DNA of 64,000 nt, taken from positions 62,001 through 126,000 of the IMG/VR virus record IMGVR_UViG_3300037278_000114; one strand, 5' to 3'. Made by a program: the position numbers and the translations under genes. The stretch is from a virus. The stretch's first letter is position 1. Each line of letters opens with the position of its first letter. Positions 1 to 8,405 of this stretch are shown piece after piece. The notes under the pieces were generated by a model. The model was not told where the DNA came from and ran no database searches. It saw only the letters and a list, made by a program, of their open reading frames with translations.

Positions 1-474
1 ACCGTCGCCCCTAACTGCTACCTTAGTCTTGAGACCGGGAACCACAGCACCCGAATTAACCAACTGCTCAGGAGTCCGCTGCATTGTCTTTACGCCCCTC
101 TCCCGAGCACGACCCACAGCCTCGGGTCTATTCACCTTCATCACGCTCTGCACAGTGGAAGTGGACGCGGCTAATACTCCGCCTGTGTCTCCCACTTCAA
201 TGCCCTGAGGAATCGGGTGGAGGTGAACTGGAACGACTGGAGCTTTTTGGGCCTCTTCAACCGCTTCATCGAGACGCTCACCAATGAGAAACATAAGCAT
301 GGACAAAGAGGGGTCAGCCTTGTGCGTGGCACAAGCAACGAAGGTTCTTTCCACCTCTCCCTCGGTCAAAGCCTCCTTGCACTGGGCGTCCTTGAACTCC
401 GCATACAGTTTGCAACCGCAAGACATATCCACACTAAGCCGGTGGATTGCTGTCTTGATAACTTTCATAGCCAT
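1..474 (-). CDS. hypothetical protein, 3' end beyond the window
   Basis: The frame is open from an ATG at 474 to the left edge (158 codons seen, no stop). An AGGAG ribosome site lies about 9 bases before the ATG. The visible part starts with a basic stretch followed by Cys-Gly-Cys, then a mixed helical region and a Pro-rich segment. I do not recognise the family. Its first 41 bases overlap the end of the zinc-ribbon gene upstream, which suggests translational coupling. The open frame, the ribosome site and the packing support a real gene. Confidence 0.7.
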   Translation of the reverse strand, partial: MAMKVIKTAIHRLSVDMSCGCKLYAEFKDAQCKEALTEGEVERTFVACATHKADPSLSMLMFLIGERLDEAVEEAQKAPVVPVHLHPIPQGIEVGDTGGVLAASTSTVQSVMKVNRPEAVGRARERGVKTMQRTPEQLVNSGAVVPGLKTKVAVRGDG

Positions 475-649
475 AGTGACCTTCTCCTCTACTCTGATTC
501 ATATGAGCCCTGCTACACCTAAAGCAGAGATTGTGCCATTTGTCCGCACGAACTTTCTTACCACACTTTATGCGGAACAACGCCTTGTACCTTCCGCACT
601 CAGCACACATCCCCCCTGCGGATTTCGTGGGCTGCTGTTTCACTGTCAT
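434..649 (-). CDS. small putative zinc-binding protein
   Basis: This 71-aa protein carries two CxxC pairs (CAEC and CFRC) about 30 residues apart, the spacing of a zinc ribbon, in a basic sequence. I chose the ATG at 649, which has AAGGGGA in front of it, over an upstream in-frame ATG at 700. It overlaps the preceding gene by 50 bases and the following one by 41, both in other frames, so the three are probably translated together. Function unknown; nucleic-acid binding is a guess from the fold. Confidence 0.6.
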   Translation of the reverse strand: MTVKQQPTKSAGGMCAECGRYKALFRIKCGKKVRADKWHNLCFRCSRAHMNQSRGEGHYGYESYQDSNPPA

Positions 650-890
650 CGAAGTCCCCTTCCTCGTAAGGTGCTGCTTCTTCAGTCCCCTCGCTATCAA
701 AGAATCGTTGCCATTGCCCTACGCAGTCGGCGATGAGAGTATCCGCTTGCTCCTCTGTCAGGTTCATGATGTTGATATCAAGCAGAGGCTTAGTCTCCTC
801 AGCGAAGTTGACGACGAGACCAAAGGGTTGTTCCTGCAACAGGTAAACCAAGTAGAGATGTACTGCCGCTGCTTTATCACTTGTTAGCAT
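600..890 (-). CDS. hypothetical acidic protein
   Basis: A 96-aa protein, hydrophobic and mixed at the N-terminus and strongly acidic in its last third (many Glu and Asp). The ATG at 890 is preceded by AAGGGGAAG. No motif is recognised. It sits directly after the membrane coiled-coil gene and overlaps the zinc-ribbon gene downstream. Confidence 0.65.
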   Translation of the reverse strand: MLTSDKAAAVHLYLVYLLQEQPFGLVVNFAEETKPLLDINIMNLTEEQADTLIADCVGQWQRFFDSEGTEEAAPYEEGDFDDSETAAHEIRRGDVC

Positions 891-900
891 CCACTTCCCC

Positions 901-1710
901 TTATAATGCGTGTCCCGCGAAAAGACCGCCGATGAAACCTGTGATAGCTCCCCACTTGAAGCCCTTGAGATAAGCCTTCTTCGTGTTGGTCTTTTCAACA
1001 TCCAACTTACCCTGCCATACAGCGTCTGACTGTTTTTGTTCCGTTGCCAGCAGGGTAGCGTACGAATCCTGTGCGGCTATGACCTTTGCCTGAGCGTCAG
1101 TGAGGCTGCTCTGACTATCCAGCGTCTTCTGCAACGAATCTAATTCCGTCTGACCGTTTTTGACTTGCGTCGTGAGGGCACTGTTGTCCGCCTGAAGCGA
1201 AGGTACAAGTTCAAGTTGGGCTATTGACTTTTCTGCGGTATCCTGCCCGATATTGACTGTCTTGCCGTCTGCCGCGACTACAACATCCGTAGGAATAACA
1301 TTAGGTACAAGAGACTTGAACCGGGTACTAAGCTCTGGGATGGTGGCGTTTAGGTCGGTGGTCTGCTGTTTCTGAGTTTGCTGTCCCCGCTGAATTATCT
1401 GGTTCGAGAGACTAGCGTTCTGCTGTGACAGTGCGGTGATAACAGCGACGGATGCCACCTTATCCTGATTTGCCTGAGCAGCGGTAACCTGAGCCGCCGT
1501 CTTGGCATCCGTCGCTGACTGTTGTGCCGCTGCGGCCTGCTGTTTTGTCCCGTCAAGCTGAGTCTGAAGGGAAGTCACCTTGCTCTGCTCAGAGCCACCA
1601 TATATGTTCAACCCCTTGTTGGTGCCCCACCCGAGCAGAGCGACAATGATGATTACAATCAGAAGACGTTCATGCGTCTTGACGTAACTGGATATCGCGC
1701 TGACCGACAT
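901..1710 (-). CDS. membrane-anchored coiled-coil protein (spanin-like architecture)
   Basis: 269 aa. Residues about 17-33 form one hydrophobic membrane segment after a short basic start, giving an N-in anchor. Residues 45-240 are rich in Gln, Ala, Ser and Thr with heptad-like spacing, typical of a long periplasmic coiled coil. The last 20 residues are hydrophobic and glycine-rich (GFIGGLFAGHAL) and could insert in a membrane. This layout fits an inner-membrane spanin or another envelope-spanning lysis or tail-associated protein. No lysozyme or holin is seen nearby, so the spanin idea rests on architecture only. Confidence 0.6.
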   Translation of the reverse strand: MSVSAISSYVKTHERLLIVIIIVALLGWGTNKGLNIYGGSEQSKVTSLQTQLDGTKQQAAAAQQSATDAKTAAQVTAAQANQDKVASVAVITALSQQNASLSNQIIQRGQQTQKQQTTDLNATIPELSTRFKSLVPNVIPTDVVVAADGKTVNIGQDTAEKSIAQLELVPSLQADNSALTTQVKNGQTELDSLQKTLDSQSSLTDAQAKVIAAQDSYATLLATEQKQSDAVWQGKLDVEKTNTKKAYLKGFKWGAITGFIGGLFAGHAL

Positions 1711-1711
1711 A

Positions 1712-2926
1712 TCAAACCTTCTCTTTCTTCTTAGCGCCCTTCAAACCATTGCGAGAGGCGTGCCATTTCTTAAGCCCCTCAATCATCTTCTTTTTATTCT
1801 TGTCAGAGAGCACTCTCTTCTTTTTGACGACTTTGGTGACTTCAGGGCTTTTACGAGGACGACCACGACGCTTAGGGGCAATCTGCCCCTTCTTGAGAGG
1901 GAGGGCGGGTTCCTCACTACTTAATACTGGGAGTTTCAAACTAGGGTCTAACTTAGAAATCATCTCTGCCGAGAACTTATAGTCCTTCCCGTACTTATTT
2001 ATGACTTCCTTATAGTTGGAAATGGTAGGGTCAGTAATTTGGAAGTAATCCCGCATCAAACGATCCTTTACGATACCGTAGATAATGAAGTAGTTTTTGG
2101 GAACCTTGATGTCCCCCGTCTTCAGAGCCTCCACAATTTTTTTGCAGATGGTCATAGGCTCATGCTGGTTCTCAATAAGAATGAGCCGCTTGACCAACGC
2201 CGTAACTGTCTTCTGCCGGGAGTGAGGCTTGGGTTCACGGGCATCATCCTGATTTACCGCAGCGACTGCCTCCCCTAGCTTCAGGTCCCCCTCTATCAAA
2301 TCAAGTCCGGCCTGTCCTTGGTCAATCACCAACTCCTCCACCAATGGGCAGAAATAGTACACTCGCTGATTGGCGGGAACTTGTGAGAGGTTGAGGAGAT
2401 TGCGCAGGGGAGTTTCTAGCAAAATGCTCTTGGTCTTCAGGTTGATACGGACAATGGCTTTACCGTCGCCGATAGCTTCGACTGTACCGCAGTAGTCCCG
2501 AGTGTCACCGTTAAGCACACGTACGAATGAGTCCACTTCAATGCCGATGCCACGGTTGCGAAATTCTTCCTCCGCGTCTGCAATAATAGTCTGCACGTAA
2601 CTGTCCTCAACCTTGATGACCTTGGATGGACGATTCGAGTCCCCTTCCGTGACGAGGGATACCACCCCTGTGATGGTCTTCAGACGAAGCAAGGCAGGGA
2701 AGTTTGTGCTGCGGACGAACACGTAGCAACCCGTCTTCATTTCGAAGAGGTCGAGGTCGCGCTTGAACACAGGTATGAAAATTTCTACCGGGTCTACCCG
2801 AAAGATGTTAGGGATAGCCTTACCAACACGACGCATGGTGGGCTCAATCGTCTTTTCCGAGCGGAGTTCAACGAGATACCAATCCAACCCCTGCAAAAGG
2901 GCACAGTTTCCATATTCCAGTATCAC
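1712..2926 (-). CDS. NusG-like transcription factor (NGN + KOW) with AT-hook tail
   Basis: 404 aa, GTG start preceded by GAAAGAAGG. Residues 14-100 resemble a NusG N-terminal domain: WYLVELRSEK start, a basic strand with FIPVFKRD, and CYVFVRS. Residues about 130-175 look like a KOW domain (VRVLNGDTRDYCGTVEAIGDG). NusG and RfaH bind RNA polymerase and govern pausing and antitermination. Unlike host NusG (about 180 aa), this protein has a C-terminal half of some 220 residues ending in an AT-hook-like RRGRPRKSP near residue 355 and a Lys-rich tail. I infer a phage transcription regulator that touches both polymerase and DNA. Confidence 0.65.
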   Translation of the reverse strand: MILEYGNCALLQGLDWYLVELRSEKTIEPTMRRVGKAIPNIFRVDPVEIFIPVFKRDLDLFEMKTGCYVFVRSTNFPALLRLKTITGVVSLVTEGDSNRPSKVIKVEDSYVQTIIADAEEEFRNRGIGIEVDSFVRVLNGDTRDYCGTVEAIGDGKAIVRINLKTKSILLETPLRNLLNLSQVPANQRVYYFCPLVEELVIDQGQAGLDLIEGDLKLGEAVAAVNQDDAREPKPHSRQKTVTALVKRLILIENQHEPMTICKKIVEALKTGDIKVPKNYFIIYGIVKDRLMRDYFQITDPTISNYKEVINKYGKDYKFSAEMISKLDPSLKLPVLSSEEPALPLKKGQIAPKRRGRPRKSPEVTKVVKKKRVLSDKNKKKMIEGLKKWHASRNGLKGAKKKEKV

Positions 2927-2950
2927 GCTGCCTTCTTTCTACGCAATAGG

Positions 2951-3214
2951 TTACAGGTAACGGGAAACAATGTAACCGAACAACAGCGCAAAGCCACCGG
3001 AGATATAGGGAGTTAGGAACGCAATGGTGATTTCCTGCCAGCCTTTTGACTTATTGCGGGGGATAGTGGAGTCGTAGGTGAAGAAGCGGATGATGATGGA
3101 GAAACCAATCGCGAAAGCGATGCTCATAGGCCGAGCGTGAAAGAAGGGGACGGCGAACCACATCCACAGCTTGGTAAGAACCCAGCCGTTAAAAATTACG
3201 AGCATAACTTCCAT
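2951..3214 (-). CDS. small membrane protein
   Basis: 87 aa with two or three hydrophobic segments (residues about 2-22, 31-45 and 64-84), probably an inner-membrane protein. It has its own candidate promoter at 3243-3250 and a strong TTAGGAG site 10 bases before the ATG. No family recognised; a holin-like role is possible but unsupported. Confidence 0.65.
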   Translation of the reverse strand: MEVMLVIFNGWVLTKLWMWFAVPFFHARPMSIAFAIGFSIIIRFFTYDSTIPRNKSKGWQEITIAFLTPYISGGFALLFGYIVSRYL

Positions 3215-3242
3215 GTGAAAAATCTCCTAAACCATCACATGG

Positions 3243-3250
3243 ATAATACT
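3243..3250 (-). promoter_or_regulatory. candidate phage promoter octamer AGTATTAT
   Basis: Reads AGTAT TAT on the minus strand, 29 bases before the ATG of the membrane-protein gene and right after the stop of the clamp-loader gene. It is one of about 18 such octamers in this window. Confidence 0.5.
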
Positions 3251-3259
3251 GACTTTTTC

Positions 3260-4405
3260 CTAACCATTAACATACTTATCAAAATCTTCTTCCGGGATGA
3301 TGCCCCCCTTGATGGGCTGGCTACCTATAGTTCCCCCTTTAGCCCGTGACTTAGCCGTAGTTGGCACGTCCAGTGTGTTGATGAGTTCATAAACCACCAG
3401 CGGCAGGGTGTCTGAAGGCAGGTTCGTGTTGTTCAACCACTTGATGAAGATGGAGTCTACCTCACCAACGTTGGGAAGCCTGTGGGCTATTTGGGAGTAC
3501 AGACTTCCCGGCTCCGCCCATGGGGTACGGGCGTAGATGGAGAACAGCACTTCGATTACTTTACTTGTACTATAGTTACGGCCAGCTTCATCTATCCATC
3601 GAACCGCTTCTATTTGGTTGCCCAGAATGAGAGACGTGTAACACTTCAGGCAGTAGTCTTCCAGCACGTCATGCAGAGCGTCCTTCACCAGTTCCTTGGT
3701 GAGCGTGCCCATCGAAGCGACCATGCCGAGCCACTTCACAGCATCACGGACAATACCCTTCGACCGTTGGGCGATGTAGCGGAGAGCGTCATGCTCGTAG
3801 GGGATGTTGTTAGCGTTCGCCAGATTGGCGATGAGTCCAAATATTTGGTCAACGTGGACTCGTTCAAAGAACATAGGAGTCAAACGACTGGAGATTGACC
3901 CCGGAATGCTCTCAGGCTGGTTGGACAGGAAGATAAAAATACTGGTAGTGTCCTTAGCCTCCAGAGGTTTCAAGTAAGTGTCCCACGCCTCCTTGGATAG
4001 TTGGTGAGCCTCATCCACTAGAAGTATCCGACGGCGTGCGATGCCAGAGGGGGGTGAGTCCATGATGTCCATCAGGCTACGAGCGTGCTCCACCCCAGAG
4101 TTGGACGCTGCGTCCACTTCCGTAAAATCAGAGGAGAGGTTCAATCCTCGTTCAATGTCTTCGGCACTGTCAATGAATTTGCACGAGGAGCACTTGCCGC
4201 AACCCATGGGGTCGTCGCCGGTACACATCAAAGACCTTGCGGTAAGATATGCCAGCGTGGTTTTACCTACGCCGACGGGACCTTGAAACAGGTATCCCCG
4301 TGGCATGAACCGCTCAGTCTTGAGAATGCAACCAAGAAGCTTAGTAACTCGTTCTTGACCTACGATTTCATTCCAATGGTTTGGTCGCTGAGAGATGAAG
4401 TTCAA
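3260..4405 (-). CDS. dnaX: clamp loader subunit, DnaX-like AAA+ ATPase
   Basis: 381 aa, TTG start. Walker A is GPVGVGKT (42-49), Walker B is LLVDEAH (D131, E132), and a sensor or arginine-finger SSRL follows (R174). Between the Walker motifs lie C61, C69, C72 and C75 (CGKC..C), the zinc module of bacterial DnaX. The family opens the sliding clamp and loads it at primer-template junctions. Here it would serve the clamp at 13.1-14.1 kb and the polymerase at 22.9-26.7 kb. No separate small clamp-loader subunit is recognised. The C-terminal lid and collar region looks complete. Confidence 0.85.
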   Translation of the reverse strand: MNFISQRPNHWNEIVGQERVTKLLGCILKTERFMPRGYLFQGPVGVGKTTLAYLTARSLMCTGDDPMGCGKCSSCKFIDSAEDIERGLNLSSDFTEVDAASNSGVEHARSLMDIMDSPPSGIARRRILLVDEAHQLSKEAWDTYLKPLEAKDTTSIFIFLSNQPESIPGSISSRLTPMFFERVHVDQIFGLIANLANANNIPYEHDALRYIAQRSKGIVRDAVKWLGMVASMGTLTKELVKDALHDVLEDYCLKCYTSLILGNQIEAVRWIDEAGRNYSTSKVIEVLFSIYARTPWAEPGSLYSQIAHRLPNVGEVDSIFIKWLNNTNLPSDTLPLVVYELINTLDVPTTAKSRAKGGTIGSQPIKGGIIPEEDFDKYVNG

Positions 4406-4452
4406 AATACCTACCTGCTCTTACCTTTAGATACTCAAAAATACTTCAAACT

Positions 4453-4566
4453 TCAAACGCGGGTTCCTTTGGCGGCATGAATGTACTTTGAGCACCACGG
4501 CTCGTGCGAGTCAACAGCCTCGCATTCAGAACAAGTGATGCATGGCTCCGGTGGACACTTCCTCAC
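4453..4566 (-). CDS. tiny Cys-rich ORF, coupled to the preceding gene
   Basis: 37 codons beginning at a GTG that overlaps the TGA of the secreted-protein gene (GTGA). The peptide has cysteines at 4, 9, 12, 15 and 25 (CPPEPCITCSEC), enough for one zinc site. The coupled start and the Cys spacing support it, but there is no independent ribosome site, so it may be spurious. Confidence 0.35.
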   Translation of the reverse strand: MRKCPPEPCITCSECEAVDSHEPWCSKYIHAAKGTRV

Positions 4567-5750
4567 GGCTTTACCCCCAGCGGTACATTGACGAGCAAGT
4601 ATTGGCCCCGGTATTCATAGGCGTCGGGTCCGCTATACCGATCTATGTCGCATGTGTAGAATGGAGCATCTGCTAAGCAAGTGTTTACTCCTTTATGGGT
4701 AAGAACGGACTCCAAAGCTACCCCATGCGCCTTAGCAATCTCCTTCTCCTTCGCGGCGACGGCAGCACGCAGTTTCTGAAGCTCGGCGTACTCGTCGTCA
4801 CTCAATCGGTCGATGCGGCCTGACTTGGGATCGTCGAAGCTGAGAGTGGACGAGGTAAGCGATGCTGGTGGGGTTGACAGTGTAGACTCCTGCTCAAGCG
4901 GGGGTGGCGGGGTCAGCGGGTTCACCTGCAAGGTAGGCTGGTCCCATAAAGACGGTGCTGGCGTAGACCCCTGCTCAAGCCTGACAATATCGCAATCCGC
5001 CTTAAATGATGCAGGGTCTACGTTTTTCTCATGGTCTTCCCACTCCTTTTCATTCCACACCGTTACGCCACTAAGTGAGGGACTGAGTCCAGATCTGACT
5101 AGAGCATCTTCCCGATACACGCCAAATACCGCGATAGGCGGGTGAGTGCAGTCTCCTCCATCTGCAAGCGAAGCATATCCGGTGATGTGGTAAAGGGATA
5201 GTGGACGACCCGCTTGCTTCACTTGCCCCCGTAGCTCAGTGCAGTTTCCCCATACATCCACTCCAATGCAATTTGTCCGCATTGCGCCTCCATCAAAGAC
5301 GCCCCCCTCATCGGAGTCGGAGTCGGATAAGTTTCCGCCACCGCCCCCTTCGCTGATAACAGCCGCGCCCCGCCAGTTTCTTATAATCGAAGGGTAGGAA
5401 GCAGTTGGGGGCGCAGGCTTGACGGGGGATTTAAGTTTTACCCGCCCTTCATCCCAAAGCTTGACTTGTAATTCAGTCGGCTGAAACAGCAATTGTGTGC
5501 ATGAAGCAGAAGTCCACCGATGCTGTTCTAGGTTGTCATAGTACCAAGCAGTTCCTTCATCGAAGTGTGTAGCGCAAAATTCAAAGGACGATCTGTTGGA
5601 TACAATAGCCAGATGTTTTTCTTCTGCTTGCGATAGTTTGCACGCGGTCTTGCCGATGCACACATCTTCTGGACCTGACGATAATGATGGATGGGCTGTT
5701 TGCGCTGCTCCAACCGCGGCGCACAGCAGGATGAATGGTAATAATTTCAT
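4563..5750 (-). CDS. secreted protein with Sec signal peptide
   Basis: 395 aa from the ATG at 5750, which overlaps the stop of the lipoprotein gene upstream (ATGA). Residues 1-18 form a signal peptide (MKLLPFILLCAAVGAAQT). The mature part has about 12 cysteines, suggesting disulfides, a Ser/Gly/Asp linker near 140-160 and a Pro-rich linker near 270-310. No enzyme motif is seen. It is the third of three tandem exported proteins with almost the same leader, so it is likely exposed in the envelope of the infected cell. Confidence 0.65.
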   Translation of the reverse strand: MKLLPFILLCAAVGAAQTAHPSLSSGPEDVCIGKTACKLSQAEEKHLAIVSNRSSFEFCATHFDEGTAWYYDNLEQHRWTSASCTQLLFQPTELQVKLWDEGRVKLKSPVKPAPPTASYPSIIRNWRGAAVISEGGGGGNLSDSDSDEGGVFDGGAMRTNCIGVDVWGNCTELRGQVKQAGRPLSLYHITGYASLADGGDCTHPPIAVFGVYREDALVRSGLSPSLSGVTVWNEKEWEDHEKNVDPASFKADCDIVRLEQGSTPAPSLWDQPTLQVNPLTPPPPLEQESTLSTPPASLTSSTLSFDDPKSGRIDRLSDDEYAELQKLRAAVAAKEKEIAKAHGVALESVLTHKGVNTCLADAPFYTCDIDRYSGPDAYEYRGQYLLVNVPLGVKP

Positions 5751-6076
5751 TTGGCTCCTGTCGGGCAATTCTTCTCTGCCCATGCTGCGGCCTCGCGGCC
5801 TGTATTGAACTGGTATTCAGGCGTCGGACCTGAACTCATTCCGTCCTTATTGGGCTTGGGATCAGGCAACTCAACTCCCCAAACACTGCCGTCGCGGTCA
5901 TCGAGCTTGCCGTCCACTGGCCCCTCAACTATAGCGCAGATGCCATGCTTTGTCGTCGGCCTACTTTGATGCCAAAACCAAACACCGGGAAAATCATTGG
6001 TTATATAGTCCGGCGTACGAGCGCAACCAACGACACACAGCAGAATTAATGGCAGAATTAATGGTAAGAATTTCAT
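5747..6076 (-). CDS. predicted lipoprotein
   Basis: 109 aa. MKFLPLILPLILLCVVGC is a signal peptide ending in a lipobox-like VVGC, so Cys18 would be lipidated. The start overlaps the upstream stop as ATGA. The mature part is about 90 residues with no recognised domain. It is the middle member of a three-gene exported set. Confidence 0.65.
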   Translation of the reverse strand: MKFLPLILPLILLCVVGCARTPDYITNDFPGVWFWHQSRPTTKHGICAIVEGPVDGKLDDRDGSVWGVELPDPKPNKDGMSSGPTPEYQFNTGREAAAWAEKNCPTGAK

Positions 6077-6384
6077 GGCAATAGTCCTGTTTTGGGATCA
6101 GAATACTTGGCACGCATCTTTTCAGGCTGCTCAATCTCGCCTTCAAAGTAGAGTGTTTCCCAATTATCTTGGGCGAAATCGCACGATACTTTTGAGTAAC
6201 CGATGTACTCATGTTGTTGATACGTACTGTTGAGGGCAAACCAGTACTGGTCTCCAATAAAACCACACCCTATAGGAAGGAGTTTCGCGGGAGAAGCTGC
6301 GGCTGAAGGGATAGCTGGCGTAATTTTGGTAGTCTTGCATCCGACGGCGCAGAGCAAGATGAATGGCACTATTTTGAGTCGCAT
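6073..6384 (-). CDS. predicted lipoprotein
   Basis: 103 aa from the ATG at 6384. MRLKIVPFILLCAVGC carries a lipobox-like AVGC. The core PFILLCAxVG is shared with the two genes downstream, which suggests duplication of the leader or of a whole ancestral gene. The mature domain is unknown. An upstream in-frame ATG at 6408 would add eight residues before the signal and is less likely. Confidence 0.6.
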   Translation of the reverse strand: MRLKIVPFILLCAVGCKTTKITPAIPSAAASPAKLLPIGCGFIGDQYWFALNSTYQQHEYIGYSKVSCDFAQDNWETLYFEGEIEQPEKMRAKYSDPKTGLLP

Positions 6385-6494
6385 TGAATTGAACCTCAGA
6401 ATCTCCATCGCCGTAACTGCTTATGCAAACTCCGCATTCGCTCATCAGTCCAGCAAAGCGGCGAATCAGTTCATGAGTTTACCTCGCGATGCAA

Positions 6495-6914
6495 TCATAC
6501 GGTTCCTCCTCCGCGCTCCGCCGACTGACGAAGTACGAGGCTGAACTTGTAGAATCCATCCACGGTGGCTTCGGACATCTCGTCCTGATACTTCGCCAAC
6601 TCACGGACATCTACCCACTCAGCTTCTTGCCACTCACCCGAGGGCTTGAGGTCGCCGTTGAGGTACTTAGAGAACAGATAGATGAAGACCTTGTGATCTT
6701 CTGGCTTCAATTCCTCGCCGAAGAAGAGGACGTTCTGAGGTTCAACCGTGATACCGGCCAGTTCGAACGCGGCACGTCCGCCAGCTTCCTTCACAGCTTC
6801 AAGGGACTTCAGAGGGACAGTCGGTGTCTCCCACTTGCCGTCCGTGGGACGACCGATGAGTACCCGTCCGTTTTCCATTACAATAACAGACACTTCTACA
6901 ATTGGATAACTCAT
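6495..6914 (-). CDS. Nudix-fold protein with degenerate Nudix box
   Basis: 139 aa from the ATG at 6914. The order of elements (VSVIVMENGRVLIGRP, then a WETP turn, then an Ala-rich helix ending ELAGI, then EEWVDV-like EWQEAEWVDV) is that of Nudix hydrolases. But the catalytic helix reads GGRAAFELAGI where active enzymes have REUXEEXGU, so the metal-binding glutamates are missing. I infer a binding or inactive paralog. The promoter-like octamer at 6935-6942 precedes it. A canonical Nudix enzyme is encoded separately at 54.9 kb. Confidence 0.6.
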   Translation of the reverse strand: MSYPIVEVSVIVMENGRVLIGRPTDGKWETPTVPLKSLEAVKEAGGRAAFELAGITVEPQNVLFFGEELKPEDHKVFIYLFSKYLNGDLKPSGEWQEAEWVDVRELAKYQDEMSEATVDGFYKFSLVLRQSAERGGGTV

Positions 6915-6934
6915 TTCAACAACACCTCTCTGAA

Positions 6935-6942
6935 ATAATACG
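6935..6942 (-). promoter_or_regulatory. candidate phage promoter octamer (CGTATTAT)
   Basis: Minus-strand CGTATTAT, 20 bases before the Nudix-like start, in a 146-base gap with no other gene. Confidence 0.45.
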
Positions 6943-7059
6943 GCACATCTGAATAAAATTGTTATTACACAGGTGCTCTTCCTTCCAATATTAGTAGGGC
7001 TCAATCAGGGGAGAGTTTTGTTTACAACGGTATCGACCGTCTTGACGTAGTTTAAAAAT

Positions 7060-8373
7060 TTACTCATCCACTTCTACTTCATCCTGTACCGTGTAGTCGG
7101 GAACCAAAAGACCACACTTATCCTTATCCAGTCCAAGGGCATCTGTTACGTTGTCAATGAACCCCAAAACTGAATCATGTACCCCCTGTAACCACATAGA
7201 CCAAAAATCGCGAACGGACATGCGACCCTTGGCCTTGATGGTGGTCTTCACTTCCCGCTTGAACTGGGGCAGGTCGAAGCCCCGGAGCATAGCGGCCCCG
7301 GCTTCCTGAAGGTTCACGTTGTCGTTGATGTCGATGGTGAACAAGTCGTTGCGGTAGAGCTTCTCACCGAGCTTGGTCTGCTTGATGATGACTTCCTGAA
7401 ACACCACGCTGGCGGTCGCCACTTCGGCGTCGTTCGACATGTTGAGCAGGGAGAAGGCGACGGACGGGTTTGATACACCTACCGCGTCAATCGGCTTATG
7501 GATGCGAATCTTCGCAGGGGTCGTAAGACCAACCCACACTTCGCTGTCCAGCTTGGCGAGGGCGAAGAAGGTGTTGACAATCTTCTCCATCTGCTTGTCT
7601 TCGAGCTTCTCAATCAGGTCAGCCGGGAGCTTGGCAAGCTGCTCTGCACGTTCCTTCATCTCGCCCGAGAAGTGAGTCTCCTTGGAGACTGTGTTGAGGA
7701 ACTGAGTCGGCCAGTTGGAAGAGCCGAAGTCCCAAACCAACGGGAAGGTCTTCGCACCGAGCTTCACGAGGAGTTCGCCGACAGCGGTGACCTCATCCAC
7801 GTTCGAGGATGCAACGTAGACGCGACCATGCTGGAAGTCCACCATGACAGGGAACTGGCTGCGGTTCAGGATGGAGGTTGCGGCGACACGCTCTTCGACA
7901 CCCTTCTTCTCATCCTTGTTCAGGAACTTGAAGGGACGCTCGATGTCCGAGTAGGAAATCTGTTCCTTCTTGGAGTTGGGGTCGGTCGGGTCTTCGTACT
8001 CGTTTGATACCATCCAGAAACCGTACTTGCTGTTTCCGAGAGAGTAGTCTTCCTCCCCGCCGATGAACTGGAGGTTGTTCTTGACCAGCGTGATGTCGGC
8101 TTCCGACACGAGGTAGTCCGGGTCGTCGTCCATCTGCTTGAGCAGTTCGCTGATTTCGGAAATGACTTCGGTATCCGTCAGCTTCTCATCGAGCCGGGGA
8201 TTGCCGAAGGGATTGATGCCCGTCTGGGGCCTGTCCTGAAACTTGGTGGTGATTGACGCCGCGAGTTGCGACACTTCGAATACGGTGATGGGGTCGGAGA
8301 GAGCCTTCTGAAACTTCTCAATCGTGTTCGCTTCGATACCGAACACTGCCCACTGTCCACGTCCAAATAGCAT
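7060..8373 (-). CDS. large unknown protein
   Basis: 437 aa, no recognised family. It begins MLFGRGQWAVFG, is mostly soluble alpha/beta in composition, and ends with an acidic tail (DEVEVDE). It has its own candidate promoter (8394-8401) and a good GAGAGG site, so it may be strongly expressed, for example a structural or abundant takeover protein. The stop is followed by a 146-base gap before the Nudix-like gene. Confidence 0.8.
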   Translation of the reverse strand: MLFGRGQWAVFGIEANTIEKFQKALSDPITVFEVSQLAASITTKFQDRPQTGINPFGNPRLDEKLTDTEVISEISELLKQMDDDPDYLVSEADITLVKNNLQFIGGEEDYSLGNSKYGFWMVSNEYEDPTDPNSKKEQISYSDIERPFKFLNKDEKKGVEERVAATSILNRSQFPVMVDFQHGRVYVASSNVDEVTAVGELLVKLGAKTFPLVWDFGSSNWPTQFLNTVSKETHFSGEMKERAEQLAKLPADLIEKLEDKQMEKIVNTFFALAKLDSEVWVGLTTPAKIRIHKPIDAVGVSNPSVAFSLLNMSNDAEVATASVVFQEVIIKQTKLGEKLYRNDLFTIDINDNVNLQEAGAAMLRGFDLPQFKREVKTTIKAKGRMSVRDFWSMWLQGVHDSVLGFIDNVTDALGLDKDKCGLLVPDYTVQDEVEVDE

Positions 8374-8393
8374 GTTATGTAATCCTCTCTACT

Positions 8394-8401
8394 GTAATAC
8401 T
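8394..8401 (-). promoter_or_regulatory. candidate phage promoter octamer AGTATTAC
   Basis: Minus-strand AGTATTAC, 20 bases before the start of the 437-aa gene and just after the stop of the gene upstream. Confidence 0.5.
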
Positions 8402-8405
8402 GGGT

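Noticed and set aside
1921-1928. promoter octamer inside the NusG-like gene (also one near 171)
   Set aside because: Same sequence as the promoter motif but inside coding sequence and far from any start; chance copies are expected.
6209-6445. 78-codon minus-strand frame
   Set aside because: Overlaps a lipoprotein gene in another frame; that gene has a signal peptide and a coupled stop, this one has neither.
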